Below are positions 47,647 to 57,052 of a stretch of 64,000 nucleotides of DNA, in pieces (the stretch's first letter is position 1; the number at the start of each line of letters is the position of its first letter). This stretch comes from Thalassolituus hydrocarboniclasticus (GTDB lineage: Bacteria; Pseudomonadota; Gammaproteobacteria; Pseudomonadales; Oceanobacteraceae): assembly GCF_025345565.1 (NCBI RefSeq), contig NZ_CP054475.1:3575129-3639128 (forward strand), in the 5' to 3' direction. A program made the translations under genes and the position numbers. The notes below the pieces were generated by a model. That model ran no database searches, was not told the DNA's origin, and saw only the letters and a list, made by a program, of their open reading frames with translations.

Positions 47647-48774
47647 TCAATCCATGTTAGCCGCATGGATATTGAAGTGCACCTCAATCGCCCGCTGCAC
47701 ATCACGAATGGTCGGTGTTTTTTCGGTATGCACCAGAATAATCAGCGACTGAGCGTGTACGTGATGATTACCATCGGGATGGGTAACCACTTCACCCTCT
47801 TTGGTCACATACGCCAGCGGCGTACCCAGATTAGCCTGCACCACCGCATTCACCACATCGGCCCAGCGCTCACCTTCCAGCCAGACCGGAAAACGCACCG
47901 GGTGATCGTCGGCATGGGTAAACATATCTTCAATCACCAGCTCCACGCCGGGAGCGACCATCGCCCGCACAATGATTTCCGGATAAGAGCGGATCGGGCG
48001 CAGCACGGTTTTAATCTGCAGATGGCGTAACCGTGGCCGGTTGCTGTCTTCCACACACTCAACAATTGTGATGTGGCCCAGGTGCAGCTCAAACAGACGG
48101 TAAGCAATATCAAAGGTGTAAGAATCGCTGTCGGCGGAATACTCATCGCGGGCCAGCACCACAATATGGCTGGCACGCTCGGCTCCGGCGCGTTTTAAAT
48201 CCTCCGGGCGGCTGGCCAGACCGGTGGTATGCACCACCCCCAGCTGACGCAGGCTGTCGGGCAGACCATCGGGGAAATCTTCATTCAGCAGCTGGATCGG
48301 CGTATCGCGGTATTCGTCGCTTTCTCGGATCTGCATGATCATGCGCTGAAAATAGGCTTCGCGGTTATATTTGGGCGAGTTAATAATGAGAATATGATCG
48401 GCCATGTTCCAGTCCCAGTGTCCGGTGCGGATACGTTCCCGCCGCGCGATGCGGAAATCCACATAATCGCTGATTAAAAAAGTCATAAGTGTGATGCCGC
48501 AGATAAACATCAGCAGCATGGTGGCGGCCTGACCGGCCGGTGTAGACGCCGACACATCGCCATAGCCGACAGTGGTCAGCGTGGTCATGGTCAGCCAGAT
48601 GGCGTGCCAGAGCGCCATCTCCTCCAGCCATACCATGGCGGCCACGTGCAGCGCGGCAAAACCCAGCAGTACCAGCGCCGAGCGGATAACCGAGCGGCGG
48701 ATATTGGTATCGGTCTGATACACCGCATGCCGCACACGACGGTGATGATGGATAAAACGGGTTACTTTATTCAT
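47647..48774 (-). CDS. Two-helix potassium channel with regulatory RCK domain
   Basis: 375 residues. Transmembrane helix 1 (ALVLLGFAALHVAAMVWL), pore loop with the selectivity filter TTVGYGD and helix 2 (ATMLLMFICGITLMTFLI) are followed by a cytosolic nucleotide-binding RCK/TrkA-N-like domain. The opening HILIINSPKYN replaces the usual glycine-rich GxGxxG, so nucleotide binding may be altered. A second C-terminal TrkA-C-like domain ends in the HFNIHAANMD tail. It diverges from the adenosine kinase gene. Confidence 0.88.
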   Translation of the reverse strand: MNKVTRFIHHHRRVRHAVYQTDTNIRRSVIRSALVLLGFAALHVAAMVWLEEMALWHAIWLTMTTLTTVGYGDVSASTPAGQAATMLLMFICGITLMTFLISDYVDFRIARRERIRTGHWDWNMADHILIINSPKYNREAYFQRMIMQIRESDEYRDTPIQLLNEDFPDGLPDSLRQLGVVHTTGLASRPEDLKRAGAERASHIVVLARDEYSADSDSYTFDIAYRLFELHLGHITIVECVEDSNRPRLRHLQIKTVLRPIRSYPEIIVRAMVAPGVELVIEDMFTHADDHPVRFPVWLEGERWADVVNAVVQANLGTPLAYVTKEGEVVTHPDGNHHVHAQSLIILVHTEKTPTIRDVQRAIEVHFNIHAANMD

Positions 48775-48879
48775 GCCCGCATCATAGCCCGGCCCCAGCG
48801 CATCCCCAAGCCATCAGTACCTGAAAAATATGCCGTAATCCGCTACACTCGCGCTATTTCTTACCGCGAGAGTCAGCTT

Positions 48880-49875
48880 ATGGGTTACCACATTTACGGC
48901 ATCGGCAATGCACTGGTCGATAAAGAGTTTGAAGTCGGCGATGAGTTTTTCGCCAAAGCCGGTATTCAGAAAGGCATGATGACCTTAATCGACGAACAGC
49001 AACTGGCCGGCATGCTGGAAACCCTGACCAGCGATTACGGCCTGAAAAAACGCGCCTGTGGTGGCAGCGCCGCCAACACCATTATTGGTGCCAGTTATTT
49101 CGGCGCGAAAACTTTTTACACCTGTAACGTAGCCGCTGACGAAGCCGGTGATTTTTACGTGGCCGATTTAAAAGCTGCCGGTGTCGATACCAATATTGGC
49201 GGCGAGCGCGATCAGGGCGTGACCGGTAAATGCCTGGTGATGGTAACGCCGGATGCCGAACGCACCATGAATACCTATCTGGGCATTACCAGCGACCTGC
49301 ACGAAAAGCACATCCACGAAGATGCTCTCGCGCAGTCGGATTATGTCTATATTGAAGGCTATCTGGTGACCTCCGACACCTCCCGCGCTGCGGCCGTACG
49401 CGTACGCGAACTGGCACGCAAACACGGCGTGAAAGTGGCGATGACCTTCTCCGATCCGGCGATGGTGCAGTTCTTTAAAGACGGCCTGCTGGAAATGCTC
49501 GGCGACGGCGTCGACCTGCTGTTCTGTAACGAACAGGAAGCCAAACTGCTGGCCGATACCGACGATCTGAATATCGCCATCGATGTGATTAAACAACACG
49601 CCAAAACCTTCGCTATTACCCTCGGCGCCGAAGGCGCACTGGCGTTCGATGGCGAAACCCTGCATAAAATTGCGCCGCACAGCGTAACCGCCGTCGACAG
49701 CAACGGCGCAGGCGATATGTTTGCCGGTGCCTTCCTTTATGCCATCACTCAGGATTATGGTTTTGATGTTGCCGGACGTCTGGCATCTGCCGCTTCGGCT
49801 CAGGTTGTCAGCCAGTTTGGTCCGCGCCTGGATGCCGAACAGCACGCGCCGTTAAAAGCGCATCTGCAGGGGTAA
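48880..49875 (+). CDS. PfkB-family adenosine kinase
   Basis: 331 residues from the ATG at 48880 (MGYHIYGIGNALVDKEFEV); the open frame runs further upstream across the divergent promoter, but lacks family similarity there. The two PfkB signatures are GGSAANTIIGASYFGA and DSNGAGDMFAGAFLYAI, the latter with the catalytic Asp of GAGD. Likely role: phosphorylation of adenosine (or inosine) for purine salvage, ATP-dependent, cytosolic. Confidence 0.88.
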   Translation: MGYHIYGIGNALVDKEFEVGDEFFAKAGIQKGMMTLIDEQQLAGMLETLTSDYGLKKRACGGSAANTIIGASYFGAKTFYTCNVAADEAGDFYVADLKAAGVDTNIGGERDQGVTGKCLVMVTPDAERTMNTYLGITSDLHEKHIHEDALAQSDYVYIEGYLVTSDTSRAAAVRVRELARKHGVKVAMTFSDPAMVQFFKDGLLEMLGDGVDLLFCNEQEAKLLADTDDLNIAIDVIKQHAKTFAITLGAEGALAFDGETLHKIAPHSVTAVDSNGAGDMFAGAFLYAITQDYGFDVAGRLASAASAQVVSQFGPRLDAEQHAPLKAHLQG

Positions 49876-49893
49876 TCAATCGCACAGAAAAAT

Positions 49894-49922
49894 AAAAAGG
49901 GACTCTGACAGTCCCTTTTTTA
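49894..49922 (+). terminator. Bidirectional terminator after adenosine kinase
   Basis: Stem AAAAAGGGACT / AGTCCCTTTTT (loop CTGAC) with runs on both sides, between the convergent adenosine kinase and PucR-type genes. Confidence 0.88.
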
Positions 49923-49945
49923 TTAACCGGAAAACGCATTATTTT

Positions 49946-51193
49946 TTATAAAATCCAGTACAAAGCTTCCAGCGCCACCGCTACCTGAATACGGTTTTCG
50001 GCCAATGGCCGTGGCAGCATTTCTTCGGCTTTCGCCAGCCGTCGTAATAAGGTGTTGCGGTGGGTGTGCAGTCGTTTTGCCGCCTCAGTAGCGTTACAGC
50101 CGCACTCCAGAAAAGCGTGCAATGACTGGCGCACCGCGGCCGGTGCCTGGGCCAGATCGCCCAATACGTGCCCGGAATAATGCTGAATCGATTTTGCATC
50201 TTTGGCTAAAAACGCCATTAAGCGCACGCGGTCGTAGCTCACCAGCTGTACATTGGATTTTAATCGCCCCAGAACCCGCTGCGCCGCCTGAGCATCCAGA
50301 TGCGAGCGGCGGAAACCATCGACCCCATTGCCACCTTCGCCATAACTGATGCGGATGTTTTCCTTTTTCTTTAATGCCATTTCCAGCACTTTTTCGTTCA
50401 CCGGAAATTCTGCCGCCGCCCATACCCAGACCACCGAAGGACTGACAAGAATTTTTAGCGACTCCGCCTGCTGACAGGCTTTCTGAAAAGCAGTAGCAAG
50501 GTGTTCAAGATCGGAAATTTCGGTATCAATTTCTTCACTCCAGATAATGGCGCTGTGATGCGTCTGCGCGAAGGGGTAATTCAGCAATCGTTCTGCGCCC
50601 GCCAGATCCACCGCATCTCCGGCGATAATCTGTGAAATCAGTTCGCGCTGCTCTTCCAGCTGACCGCTCTTACGTGCTTCGACATCGCGTTGCATCCGTT
50701 CTATGCCTAACTGCAGGCTGTCATCGATAAAGGTATTGATCGATACCGATGAAATCTCCAGCAGTTGCTGCAGCTCCAGAGGGTCCTGGGTGAGCTGGAA
50801 CACAATTTTCATCCAGTATTGCCAGGCAGTATCCTGCACCGAACGCGCGTTATTAAGCAGCACCTGCGCTGCCTGTGTCGGATACAGTTCACTGATGCCG
50901 AGTACGGCTTCTTCCACCAGAAAAGCGCTGACCGGCTGATCCGGCCGCTCAATCACGGCATTCAGCCAGTGAATCGTTCCGGCACGGATAGCACGCCGCT
51001 GTTTGGCCGATAACACCGGATCGGCGTACAGGTTATCGGCATCGCCGTTTTTAAAATTATTACCCTCAAGCTCATCCAGAACCTCCGGACTGGTTGCCAG
51101 CTGCAGTGCCAGCTCCGCGCCGCAACGCATCAGATACAAAATGCGCTGCGGTACATTTGGCCAGCGATGACGGGTACTGATAGCCAGCTTCAT
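49946..51193 (-). CDS. PucR/CdaR-type transcriptional regulator
   Basis: 415 residues from the ATG at 51193 with GGAGAAAC upstream. The C-terminal 60 residues form the PucR helix-turn-helix (FLECGCNATEAAKRLHTHRNTLLRRL). The middle has a GGDEF-like sensor fold typical of the family, and the N-terminal region is helical with no recognised ligand-binding domain. It diverges from the SDR/PF10118 pair, so it is a candidate regulator of those genes. Confidence 0.82.
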   Translation of the reverse strand: MKLAISTRHRWPNVPQRILYLMRCGAELALQLATSPEVLDELEGNNFKNGDADNLYADPVLSAKQRRAIRAGTIHWLNAVIERPDQPVSAFLVEEAVLGISELYPTQAAQVLLNNARSVQDTAWQYWMKIVFQLTQDPLELQQLLEISSVSINTFIDDSLQLGIERMQRDVEARKSGQLEEQRELISQIIAGDAVDLAGAERLLNYPFAQTHHSAIIWSEEIDTEISDLEHLATAFQKACQQAESLKILVSPSVVWVWAAAEFPVNEKVLEMALKKKENIRISYGEGGNGVDGFRRSHLDAQAAQRVLGRLKSNVQLVSYDRVRLMAFLAKDAKSIQHYSGHVLGDLAQAPAAVRQSLHAFLECGCNATEAAKRLHTHRNTLLRRLAKAEEMLPRPLAENRIQVAVALEALYWIL

Positions 51194-51375
51194 AGTTTCT
51201 CCGGGGTGACAGAAGTGCAATCTGCACCAAATATAGCCACACAGGAGTTACTTTGTACATTGTAGAGCCTGCACTGTGCTCATAAGATGAGCAGATCAGG
51301 CTGGCGACACTGCGCCACCGCTCTGACCCGGATACGCACAGCGTATCGCGGTAAACAATAATAAGAGGCCGACTC

Positions 51376-52221
51376 GTGAAAGATTTTACCGACAAAGTGG
51401 TTGTGATTACCGGCGCCGCATCCGGCATGGGGCGTGAATACGCACTGGAATTTGCCCGCCTCGGCGCACTGGTTGCCATCACAGATGTCAATGCAGAGCA
51501 GCTGGCCGAAACCCACAAGATGGTAAAAGCCATCAGCGGTAAAAGCAGCCTGAGTGAAGTGCTGGATATTGCTGCCGAAGAGAGCGTTACGGACTTTGCG
51601 GGTAAGGTAAAACGCGAGCTGGGTAATGCCCATATCATTATTAACAACGCCGGTATCGGCGGTGGCGGCGCACCGGTCTGGGTGCAGGATAATGCCCAGT
51701 ATCACACCACCATGCAGGTAAACTTCTTTGCCGTGGTGTATATCACCAAAGCCTTTCTGCCCCAGTTGCTGACTAATCAGGAAGGTGCGGTGGTGAATGT
51801 TTCCAGCGTATTCGGTTTATTGGGCACCCCCGGCACCAGTGATTACTGCGCCTCTAAATTTGCCGTACGCGGCTTTACCGAATCACTTATGGTTGAGTTG
51901 GCCGATACACCCATCTCAGTCCATCTGGTGCACCCGGGCGGTATTAAAACCAATATCGCCAAACATTCGAAAAACGGCGCCGAATTCGAAGAAAAATATC
52001 TGAAAACCGATCCGCTGTTCGCCGTACGCGAAGTAATCAAAGGCATCAAAAGCGGCAAGCAACGCATGATTTTTGGTTATCAGTCTTCGCTGCTGCGGTT
52101 TTTAACCTTATTACCGCTCAAATTGCGCAACCGTATTCTGCACCGCGAAATGGGTGATATGCGCGATCCCGAACACTACGGCCTGCTCGATCAGTACTCC
52201 ACATCCTCACCACGAAGCTGA
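51376..52221 (+). CDS. Short-chain dehydrogenase/reductase (GTG start)
   Basis: 281 residues. The NAD(P) motif TGAASGMGREYA, the structural NNAG motif and the catalytic YCASK (Tyr and Lys) with the upstream serine of NVSSVFG are present. After the core fold there is a C-terminal extension with a hydrophobic stretch (SSLLRFLTLLPLKLRNRIL) that may sit on the membrane. GTG start with GAGG upstream. It lies 41 nt before the PF10118 gene; this pairing suggests joint action on a lipid-like substrate, which is inference. Confidence 0.9.
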   Translation: MKDFTDKVVVITGAASGMGREYALEFARLGALVAITDVNAEQLAETHKMVKAISGKSSLSEVLDIAAEESVTDFAGKVKRELGNAHIIINNAGIGGGGAPVWVQDNAQYHTTMQVNFFAVVYITKAFLPQLLTNQEGAVVNVSSVFGLLGTPGTSDYCASKFAVRGFTESLMVELADTPISVHLVHPGGIKTNIAKHSKNGAEFEEKYLKTDPLFAVREVIKGIKSGKQRMIFGYQSSLLRFLTLLPLKLRNRILHREMGDMRDPEHYGLLDQYSTSSPRS

Positions 52222-52262
52222 CAGAAAAATAACCCACGGCATCTGCTAAACAGGGAGACATT

Positions 52263-53135
52263 ATGAACACAAAATTTCAGCCAAATATTGAAGCGCGTAA
52301 AGACATCGACTTCGGTCTGGACGCCGATTTTCCGAAATACTGGAACGGCAACGACCCGTTTAAAACCCGTGTAATGGACGCGCTGCAGCTCAGCTTCCCC
52401 GATGGCGAGCGTTACTTTATTTCCAGTGTACGTGCCTTCCGTGACCGTATTACTGACCCGAAACTGCAGCGCGATGTAAAAGAATTCACCATGCAGGAAG
52501 CGCAGCATGGCATTGCACACACTAAGTTCAACGACCTGCTGGCGGCACAGGGCATGCCGATGGAAACTATTCTGAATGAACTGAAAGAGTACATTAAGAG
52601 AGACCAGAGCAAATATTCCGATGAATTTAACCTGGCACTGACCGCCGCTTACGAACACTTTACCGCCCTGCTGGCAGAAACCTTTTTCTCCCGCAAAGAA
52701 GTAACCGTCGACATTCATCCGAAAATGCGCGCCCTGCTGGCCTGGCATGCCATCGAAGAAATGGAACATCGCTCCGTGGCCTTTAACGTGATGAAAACCG
52801 TTGCCAAAGTCGGTTATATCAAACGCTGTACGGCCATGGTAATCGCCACCCGCCACACCACCAAAGTGATGTTCGATTACGCTGACGTATTGCTGAAAAC
52901 CGATGGTTATAACTGGTTTCAGCGCCGCATGATGTTTATTAAAAACCTGAACTGGATGTATGGCCGCAAAGGTGTTCTGTCATCCATGCTGCCAAAGCTG
53001 CTGATGTACTTTAAGCCGAGCTTTCACCCGGAAGATATTCCGGTAATTCACAACTACGGCGAGTGGGTACGGGTATACGATTCAACCGGTAATCCGCATG
53101 AAGCCTGTGATGCGCTGCTGGCGGCGGCGTATTGA
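52263..53135 (+). CDS. Metal-dependent hydrolase, PF10118 family
   Basis: 290 residues. It has the family's conserved carboxylates and histidines in FTMQEAQHGIAHTKFND, YEHFTALLAETFF and WHAIEEMEHRSVAFNV, the layout of a di-metal four-helix protein. These proteins are annotated as predicted metal-dependent hydrolases; their substrate is not known. They often neighbour fatty-acid and alkane-related SDR genes. Good GGGAG site. Confidence 0.85.
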   Translation: MNTKFQPNIEARKDIDFGLDADFPKYWNGNDPFKTRVMDALQLSFPDGERYFISSVRAFRDRITDPKLQRDVKEFTMQEAQHGIAHTKFNDLLAAQGMPMETILNELKEYIKRDQSKYSDEFNLALTAAYEHFTALLAETFFSRKEVTVDIHPKMRALLAWHAIEEMEHRSVAFNVMKTVAKVGYIKRCTAMVIATRHTTKVMFDYADVLLKTDGYNWFQRRMMFIKNLNWMYGRKGVLSSMLPKLLMYFKPSFHPEDIPVIHNYGEWVRVYDSTGNPHEACDALLAAAY

Positions 53136-53154
53136 GGTATTAGCTTATTGAAAG

Positions 53155-53200
53155 ATAACGCCTGTCAGCCCGGGAATCAGATCGGGCTTACAGGCGTTAT
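53155..53200. terminator. Long perfect-ended hairpin after the PF10118 gene
   Basis: ATAACGCCTGTCAGCCCG pairs with CGGGCTTACAGGCGTTAT around a ten-base loop, a stem of about 18 bp with one mismatch. No T-run follows, so it may act as a bidirectional stop between this gene and the convergent lipocalin gene or stabilise the mRNA. Confidence 0.6.
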
Positions 53201-53248
53201 GACGGCTGATTTTCCGCACACGACCTGTTAACCATGACTCAGGAATCT

Positions 53249-53761
53249 TTAATGCTGAACATTAACAAGCCGGCTTGTATCGAACCCTCGTGCCTCTGAC
53301 ATCCGGACAAACTTATCCATGATTTCCGGGTCAACAGATGGCGTCCGTGAAAGCAGCCATAAATAGTCGGTATCTGGCCCAGATACAAAGGCATAGCTGT
53401 AGTTTTCCCGATCCAGCTCAAATACGACATAAGAGCCATAAAACGGTCCGAAAAATGAAACCTTAAGATAACCTTCCGTCGGGCTATTTACGAAATACGC
53501 TTTCCCGTCGGCTTCTTTCCATTCATTTTTTTCTTCGGAATACCCACGGTTAATAACCGTAATACCGCCGCCGTCCCGGGCAGTATATTCTGCCGTCACC
53601 CGGCTCAACCCTCTTTCGAATGGATGATCAAGCCGGGCCACCTCATACCACTTTCCCAGATAGTTTTTCAGTTCAAATCCGGATACAGGCTCTACTGATT
53701 TTGGCATCCCCAGACACCCACTCAACAAGGTCGCGCAGAGAATCAGAAGCGTTTTCTTCAT
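53249..53761 (-). CDS. blc: Outer-membrane lipocalin lipoprotein
   Basis: 170 residues. A lipoprotein signal peptide with the lipobox LLSGC, then the lipocalin signature YLGKWYEVARLDHPFERGL and the downstream VSGPDTDYLWLLSRTP. In E. coli Blc binds lysophospholipids at the outer membrane. It is single, with GAAAACG-type poor ribosome-binding context but a clean start. Confidence 0.93.
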   Translation of the reverse strand: MKKTLLILCATLLSGCLGMPKSVEPVSGFELKNYLGKWYEVARLDHPFERGLSRVTAEYTARDGGGITVINRGYSEEKNEWKEADGKAYFVNSPTEGYLKVSFFGPFYGSYVVFELDRENYSYAFVSGPDTDYLWLLSRTPSVDPEIMDKFVRMSEARGFDTSRLVNVQH

Positions 53762-53910
53762 AATGCTTATCCACCCCCATAGCTGTAATAACTTAAAACG
53801 TGTTACAGCAGAAAATTCCTGCTATGCATCAAGGGCTCTTGAAAAACCCATTAAAACGACCACCACACCAGCCGCAAAGGCTTCTTCCCCAGACGCCCTT
53901 TCCCTGACTT

Positions 53911-56559
53911 TCATGAATCTTTTGCATTTTTCATCAGAAAATCCATAACCAGATCCTGCTCCTGCGGATTCAGACCTGCACGGGGAAACATACTCTGCGT
54001 AATTCCCTTCCATTGGAGCTTAGTAAAGTGCGTTGTATCTTTCGGCCCATGACAAACGGTACAACGCTGATAAAAGAGCTTTTCTCCCGGAGATAAGTCC
54101 GAGCTGACCTTGTCACGCAATGTCGAGACCCGGGCCAGGCCAAACAACGAAGCATCTAATGCCATGTCACTTTTATTAATAATATCAGGAGGAGTATAGG
54201 CCTTATTAACAGGCTCAGCATCCTTACACAGTCGCACTCTGGCCAGCACAGTATTTGCTGTTGTTGCCTGTGTGAGATCACTGGATGGTTTATCGGATGT
54301 TAAAAAATTAACCAAACCACTGTTGCAGCGACCTTTTTTATCCAGAGATGGCCAGCACCCTTCATAAATACTCACAACACCTTTCATAATCCGATCATCA
54401 ACAACAGCACCAACGATAATGGAACCACGTTTATTATAAACTTCGATGAGATCGCCATTCTTAATACCACGCTGCCTGGCATCTGCCGTATTGATAAGGC
54501 AGGCCTCTCTATCGCGAATATTATCAACGGAACGAATATCAGCATTAGCCATCTGTGAGTGTAAACGCATTCTCGGATGCGGACTTACCACATGAACTTC
54601 ATCTTTCTCAGCGTTGCCGAGATACTCATAAGGCGGGATAAATGTTGGTACAGGCGGACAATCTTTCAATTGATAATCAGCAAAATCCTGACAGTACAAT
54701 TCTATTTTTCCTGATTTGGTAGCCAGAGGGCTTTTGTCAGGATCTTTATAAAAGTCTCCGTGACGAACCCATTTATCAGCAGATTCCGGAACCTCCATTA
54801 AAGCAACACCCTCCTCCCAGAAATCTTTGAAAGGCATCGTAGCCGAACTTCGTCCATATGCCTCTTCAATGATCTGCATAACACTTTTACCACCGTCCAT
54901 AAACTGGTATTCAACATTAAATATCCGGGATAGACGACGGAATATTTCAATATCATCCAGACTTTCTGCAACCGGATCGATAGCTTTTCTCATTGCGTAA
55001 ATTTTATCATTGCTGTAGGTCCCGCCGGAGGAGATATCATTTCGCTCAAGTGTACTTGTGGCAGGCAAAACAATATCAGACCAGCGTGTTGATGCGCACC
55101 ACCAGGGATCCTGACACACAATGGTATTGATTACTTTTAAGGCGCCAATCAGTTTATTAGTGTCCTGCTGATGTGACATAAAATTATTACCCGAGTTATA
55201 AATCATCTTAACCCGTGGATAAGTATGCTTACCTCCATTGTGCAGGAACTCTTTACCAGGATTTAAAATCATTTCCGTAATACGGGACGCCGGGCAGAAA
55301 GTTTTGACCATATTACGGCCTTGAGAAAGGCCTGAAGGTGTCGACTTTCCGGATACGGGCATGCCACCATTACCATAATGCCAACTGAATCCGACACCTT
55401 CACCCGGTTTACCTATGCTTCCCAGCATGCTGGCAAAGGCGATAATTGCCCAGTGTTGCATCTCCCCGTGATCCTGCCGCTGTAAAGACCAGGCTCCGGC
55501 AAACTGTGTCCTGTTTTTCGCAAACAAATTCGCCAGTTCAATAATTCTTTCTTCGGGTATCCCTGTTATTCCAGAAGCCCAGGCCGGGGTCTTTTCGGGG
55601 CTGCCATCTTCGCCGGTCAATGATCTGGAAAACTTATCAAATCCTACCGTATATTTATCAAGATAAGCCTTGTCGTGCAGATTGTTTTTATAAAGGTAAT
55701 AGCACATTGATAAGAAGAGTGCCGTATCAGTACCCGGACGAATTTTCACCCATTCACAATCCATAGCATCATCAGTAATGGTGTACTGAGGATTAATAGA
55801 TATAAACTTCACTCCATTACGCTTAATGGACTCCCAGCGTGGGTACATCTGATGATCAGCAACGCGGTATTCAATCCGGTTGTTTTTAAATGGATCGCAG
55901 CCCACCATGCAGAATATCTGAGTATTATCGCGAATCTGCTCCCATGAAGTCTGCGGTGAATAGACCTCCATATCGCCAATGATATGAGGCAGGCTGATTT
56001 GTGATGCTCCCCCGGAGTAATCTCCCGAGGTCAGTGAACTACCACCGATAAGATTAAAGAAACGCCCCTGTAACACATTTGGCCGGAAGATACCGGCATG
56101 ACTCCAGCCACCATAAGAGCTGCTGAAAATCCCTTCATTACCATATTTATCAATAGTATCCAGAATAGCTTTTGCAGTGAGCCCCAAAGCGACATCCCAG
56201 GACACCCTGACAAATTCTTCTCGGCCACGCAGCTCAACTTTATAGTCTTTACTGCCATTAATAACAGCATCCAGATATGATTTCCGTACCATAGGGTACT
56301 TAACCCGGGTTTCATCATAGGTTCGCCCCAAAACCCCCTTAGTTAACATCTGGGTTGGCATGGCATCGATATCTTTGAGGGGCTGAACACCGATCAGCTT
56401 GCCCTGCTTAACGACCGCTTTAAAGGGTCCGTAATGAGTCGCATGAGGTATCAGGCGGGTATCTTCGCCAAACACAGCATCCGGATGGAACAACGTAAGT
56501 GTTGGTGCTGATGCCAGAAATGCAGCAGATTTTAAGAACCGTCTTCTATCAATATCCAT
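53911..56559 (-). CDS. Tat-exported molybdopterin reductase (TMAO/DMSO/biotin-sulfoxide type) fused to a C-terminal c-type haem domain
   Basis: 882 residues from the ATG at 56559 with AGGG upstream. The twin-arginine signal DRRRFLKSAAFLAS directs periplasmic export of the folded enzyme. No N-terminal iron-sulfur cysteine motif is present, as in the TorA/BisC class. The probable molybdenum ligand is Ser153 in SYGGWSHAG. Conserved MGD-binding segments follow (STLERNDI, MRLHSQMANAD). The last 60 residues hold CTVCH (833-837) and a likely axial methionine near 857. The enzyme therefore carries its own electron-transfer haem. No TorC, TorD or regulator lies beside it. The substrate is uncertain: S- or N-oxide. 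Confidence 0.88.
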   Translation of the reverse strand: MDIDRRRFLKSAAFLASAPTLTLFHPDAVFGEDTRLIPHATHYGPFKAVVKQGKLIGVQPLKDIDAMPTQMLTKGVLGRTYDETRVKYPMVRKSYLDAVINGSKDYKVELRGREEFVRVSWDVALGLTAKAILDTIDKYGNEGIFSSSYGGWSHAGIFRPNVLQGRFFNLIGGSSLTSGDYSGGASQISLPHIIGDMEVYSPQTSWEQIRDNTQIFCMVGCDPFKNNRIEYRVADHQMYPRWESIKRNGVKFISINPQYTITDDAMDCEWVKIRPGTDTALFLSMCYYLYKNNLHDKAYLDKYTVGFDKFSRSLTGEDGSPEKTPAWASGITGIPEERIIELANLFAKNRTQFAGAWSLQRQDHGEMQHWAIIAFASMLGSIGKPGEGVGFSWHYGNGGMPVSGKSTPSGLSQGRNMVKTFCPASRITEMILNPGKEFLHNGGKHTYPRVKMIYNSGNNFMSHQQDTNKLIGALKVINTIVCQDPWWCASTRWSDIVLPATSTLERNDISSGGTYSNDKIYAMRKAIDPVAESLDDIEIFRRLSRIFNVEYQFMDGGKSVMQIIEEAYGRSSATMPFKDFWEEGVALMEVPESADKWVRHGDFYKDPDKSPLATKSGKIELYCQDFADYQLKDCPPVPTFIPPYEYLGNAEKDEVHVVSPHPRMRLHSQMANADIRSVDNIRDREACLINTADARQRGIKNGDLIEVYNKRGSIIVGAVVDDRIMKGVVSIYEGCWPSLDKKGRCNSGLVNFLTSDKPSSDLTQATTANTVLARVRLCKDAEPVNKAYTPPDIINKSDMALDASLFGLARVSTLRDKVSSDLSPGEKLFYQRCTVCHGPKDTTHFTKLQWKGITQSMFPRAGLNPQEQDLVMDFLMKNAKDS

Positions 56560-56726
56560 CAGCCTGCCCTCACACATTGGTACATTTAACAACCAATCTA
56601 AGCATTAACTAACAATCCCGCCTGTCGTTAATATCGTTAGTCAAGTAAGTCAGTAGTTAAATTTACGGGCATTGTGCTTATCCCGAACGGGCCGACCCGC
56701 CGGGCGGGTATTACCTGCTTGCATAG
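56560..56726. other. Upstream region of the molybdoenzyme gene
   Basis: AT-rich stretch with several partial inverted repeats (GTTAGTTAA, GTTAATATCGTTAG). I see no Fnr (TTGAT-N4-ATCAA) or recognised TorR site, and no convincing sigma-70 pair. Confidence 0.4.
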
Positions 56727-56900
56727 CGCCAGTATCGTCACTGGCCTGACGCTTTTCTCAATGAAGAATTATTTACAGGACTGCTGACAGCAGCAGTATC
56801 GGGCATGCTGGCAAAAGCAGAGATTGCTCCCGGCAATTTGTCGAACCTGAGAGTCCGAACCAAGCCTCTCCGTCTGGCGGTAAATAAAAAAGGCTCCTGA
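56727..56900 (+). pseudogene. Possible C-terminal gene remnant
   Basis: An open plus-strand frame of 57 codons follows an in-frame TAG at 56724 and ends TGA at 56898-56900. The peptide (RQYRHWPDAFLNEELFTGLL..., then MLAKAEIAPGNLSNLRVR) looks protein-like, yet it has no proper start or ribosome-binding site. It may be the tail of a gene lost next to the island boundary. I cannot name the family. Confidence 0.3.
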
Positions 56901-56936
56901 ATCTGTGCGTTTTATACACACAGATTCAGGAGCCTT
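56890..56936. terminator. Long terminator hairpin
   Basis: AAGGCTCCTGAATCTGTG pairs with CACAGATTCAGGAGCCTT around a short loop, an almost perfect stem of about 18 bp, flanked by A-runs on the left. It would act on minus-strand transcripts from the tRNA-Arg side and on the remnant frame ending in it. Confidence 0.75.
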
Positions 56937-56940
56937 TCCG

Positions 56941-57052
56941 CTTCAATCGCCCGGAGGATGACCGTCGTCGCAAGCTCCTCCGTTCTCTCCGCTCGCAGGC
57001 TCGCTACGAGCGAACCTATCAGAGGTTCTCGTCCGTCTCGTGCGGGCATAAA
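56941..57052. repeat. Short palindrome-rich segment
   Basis: About 110 bp packed with inverted repeats: GGAG/CTCC, CGCTCG / CGAGCG and AACCT / AGGTT, between the long terminator and the tRNA-Arg remnant. It codes for nothing. It may be a dispersed repeat or the trailer of the old tRNA transcript. Confidence 0.4.

Noticed and set aside
48604..48879. N-terminal extension of the adenosine kinase
   Set aside because: It runs antisense through the start of the potassium-channel gene; family similarity begins at the ATG at 48880.
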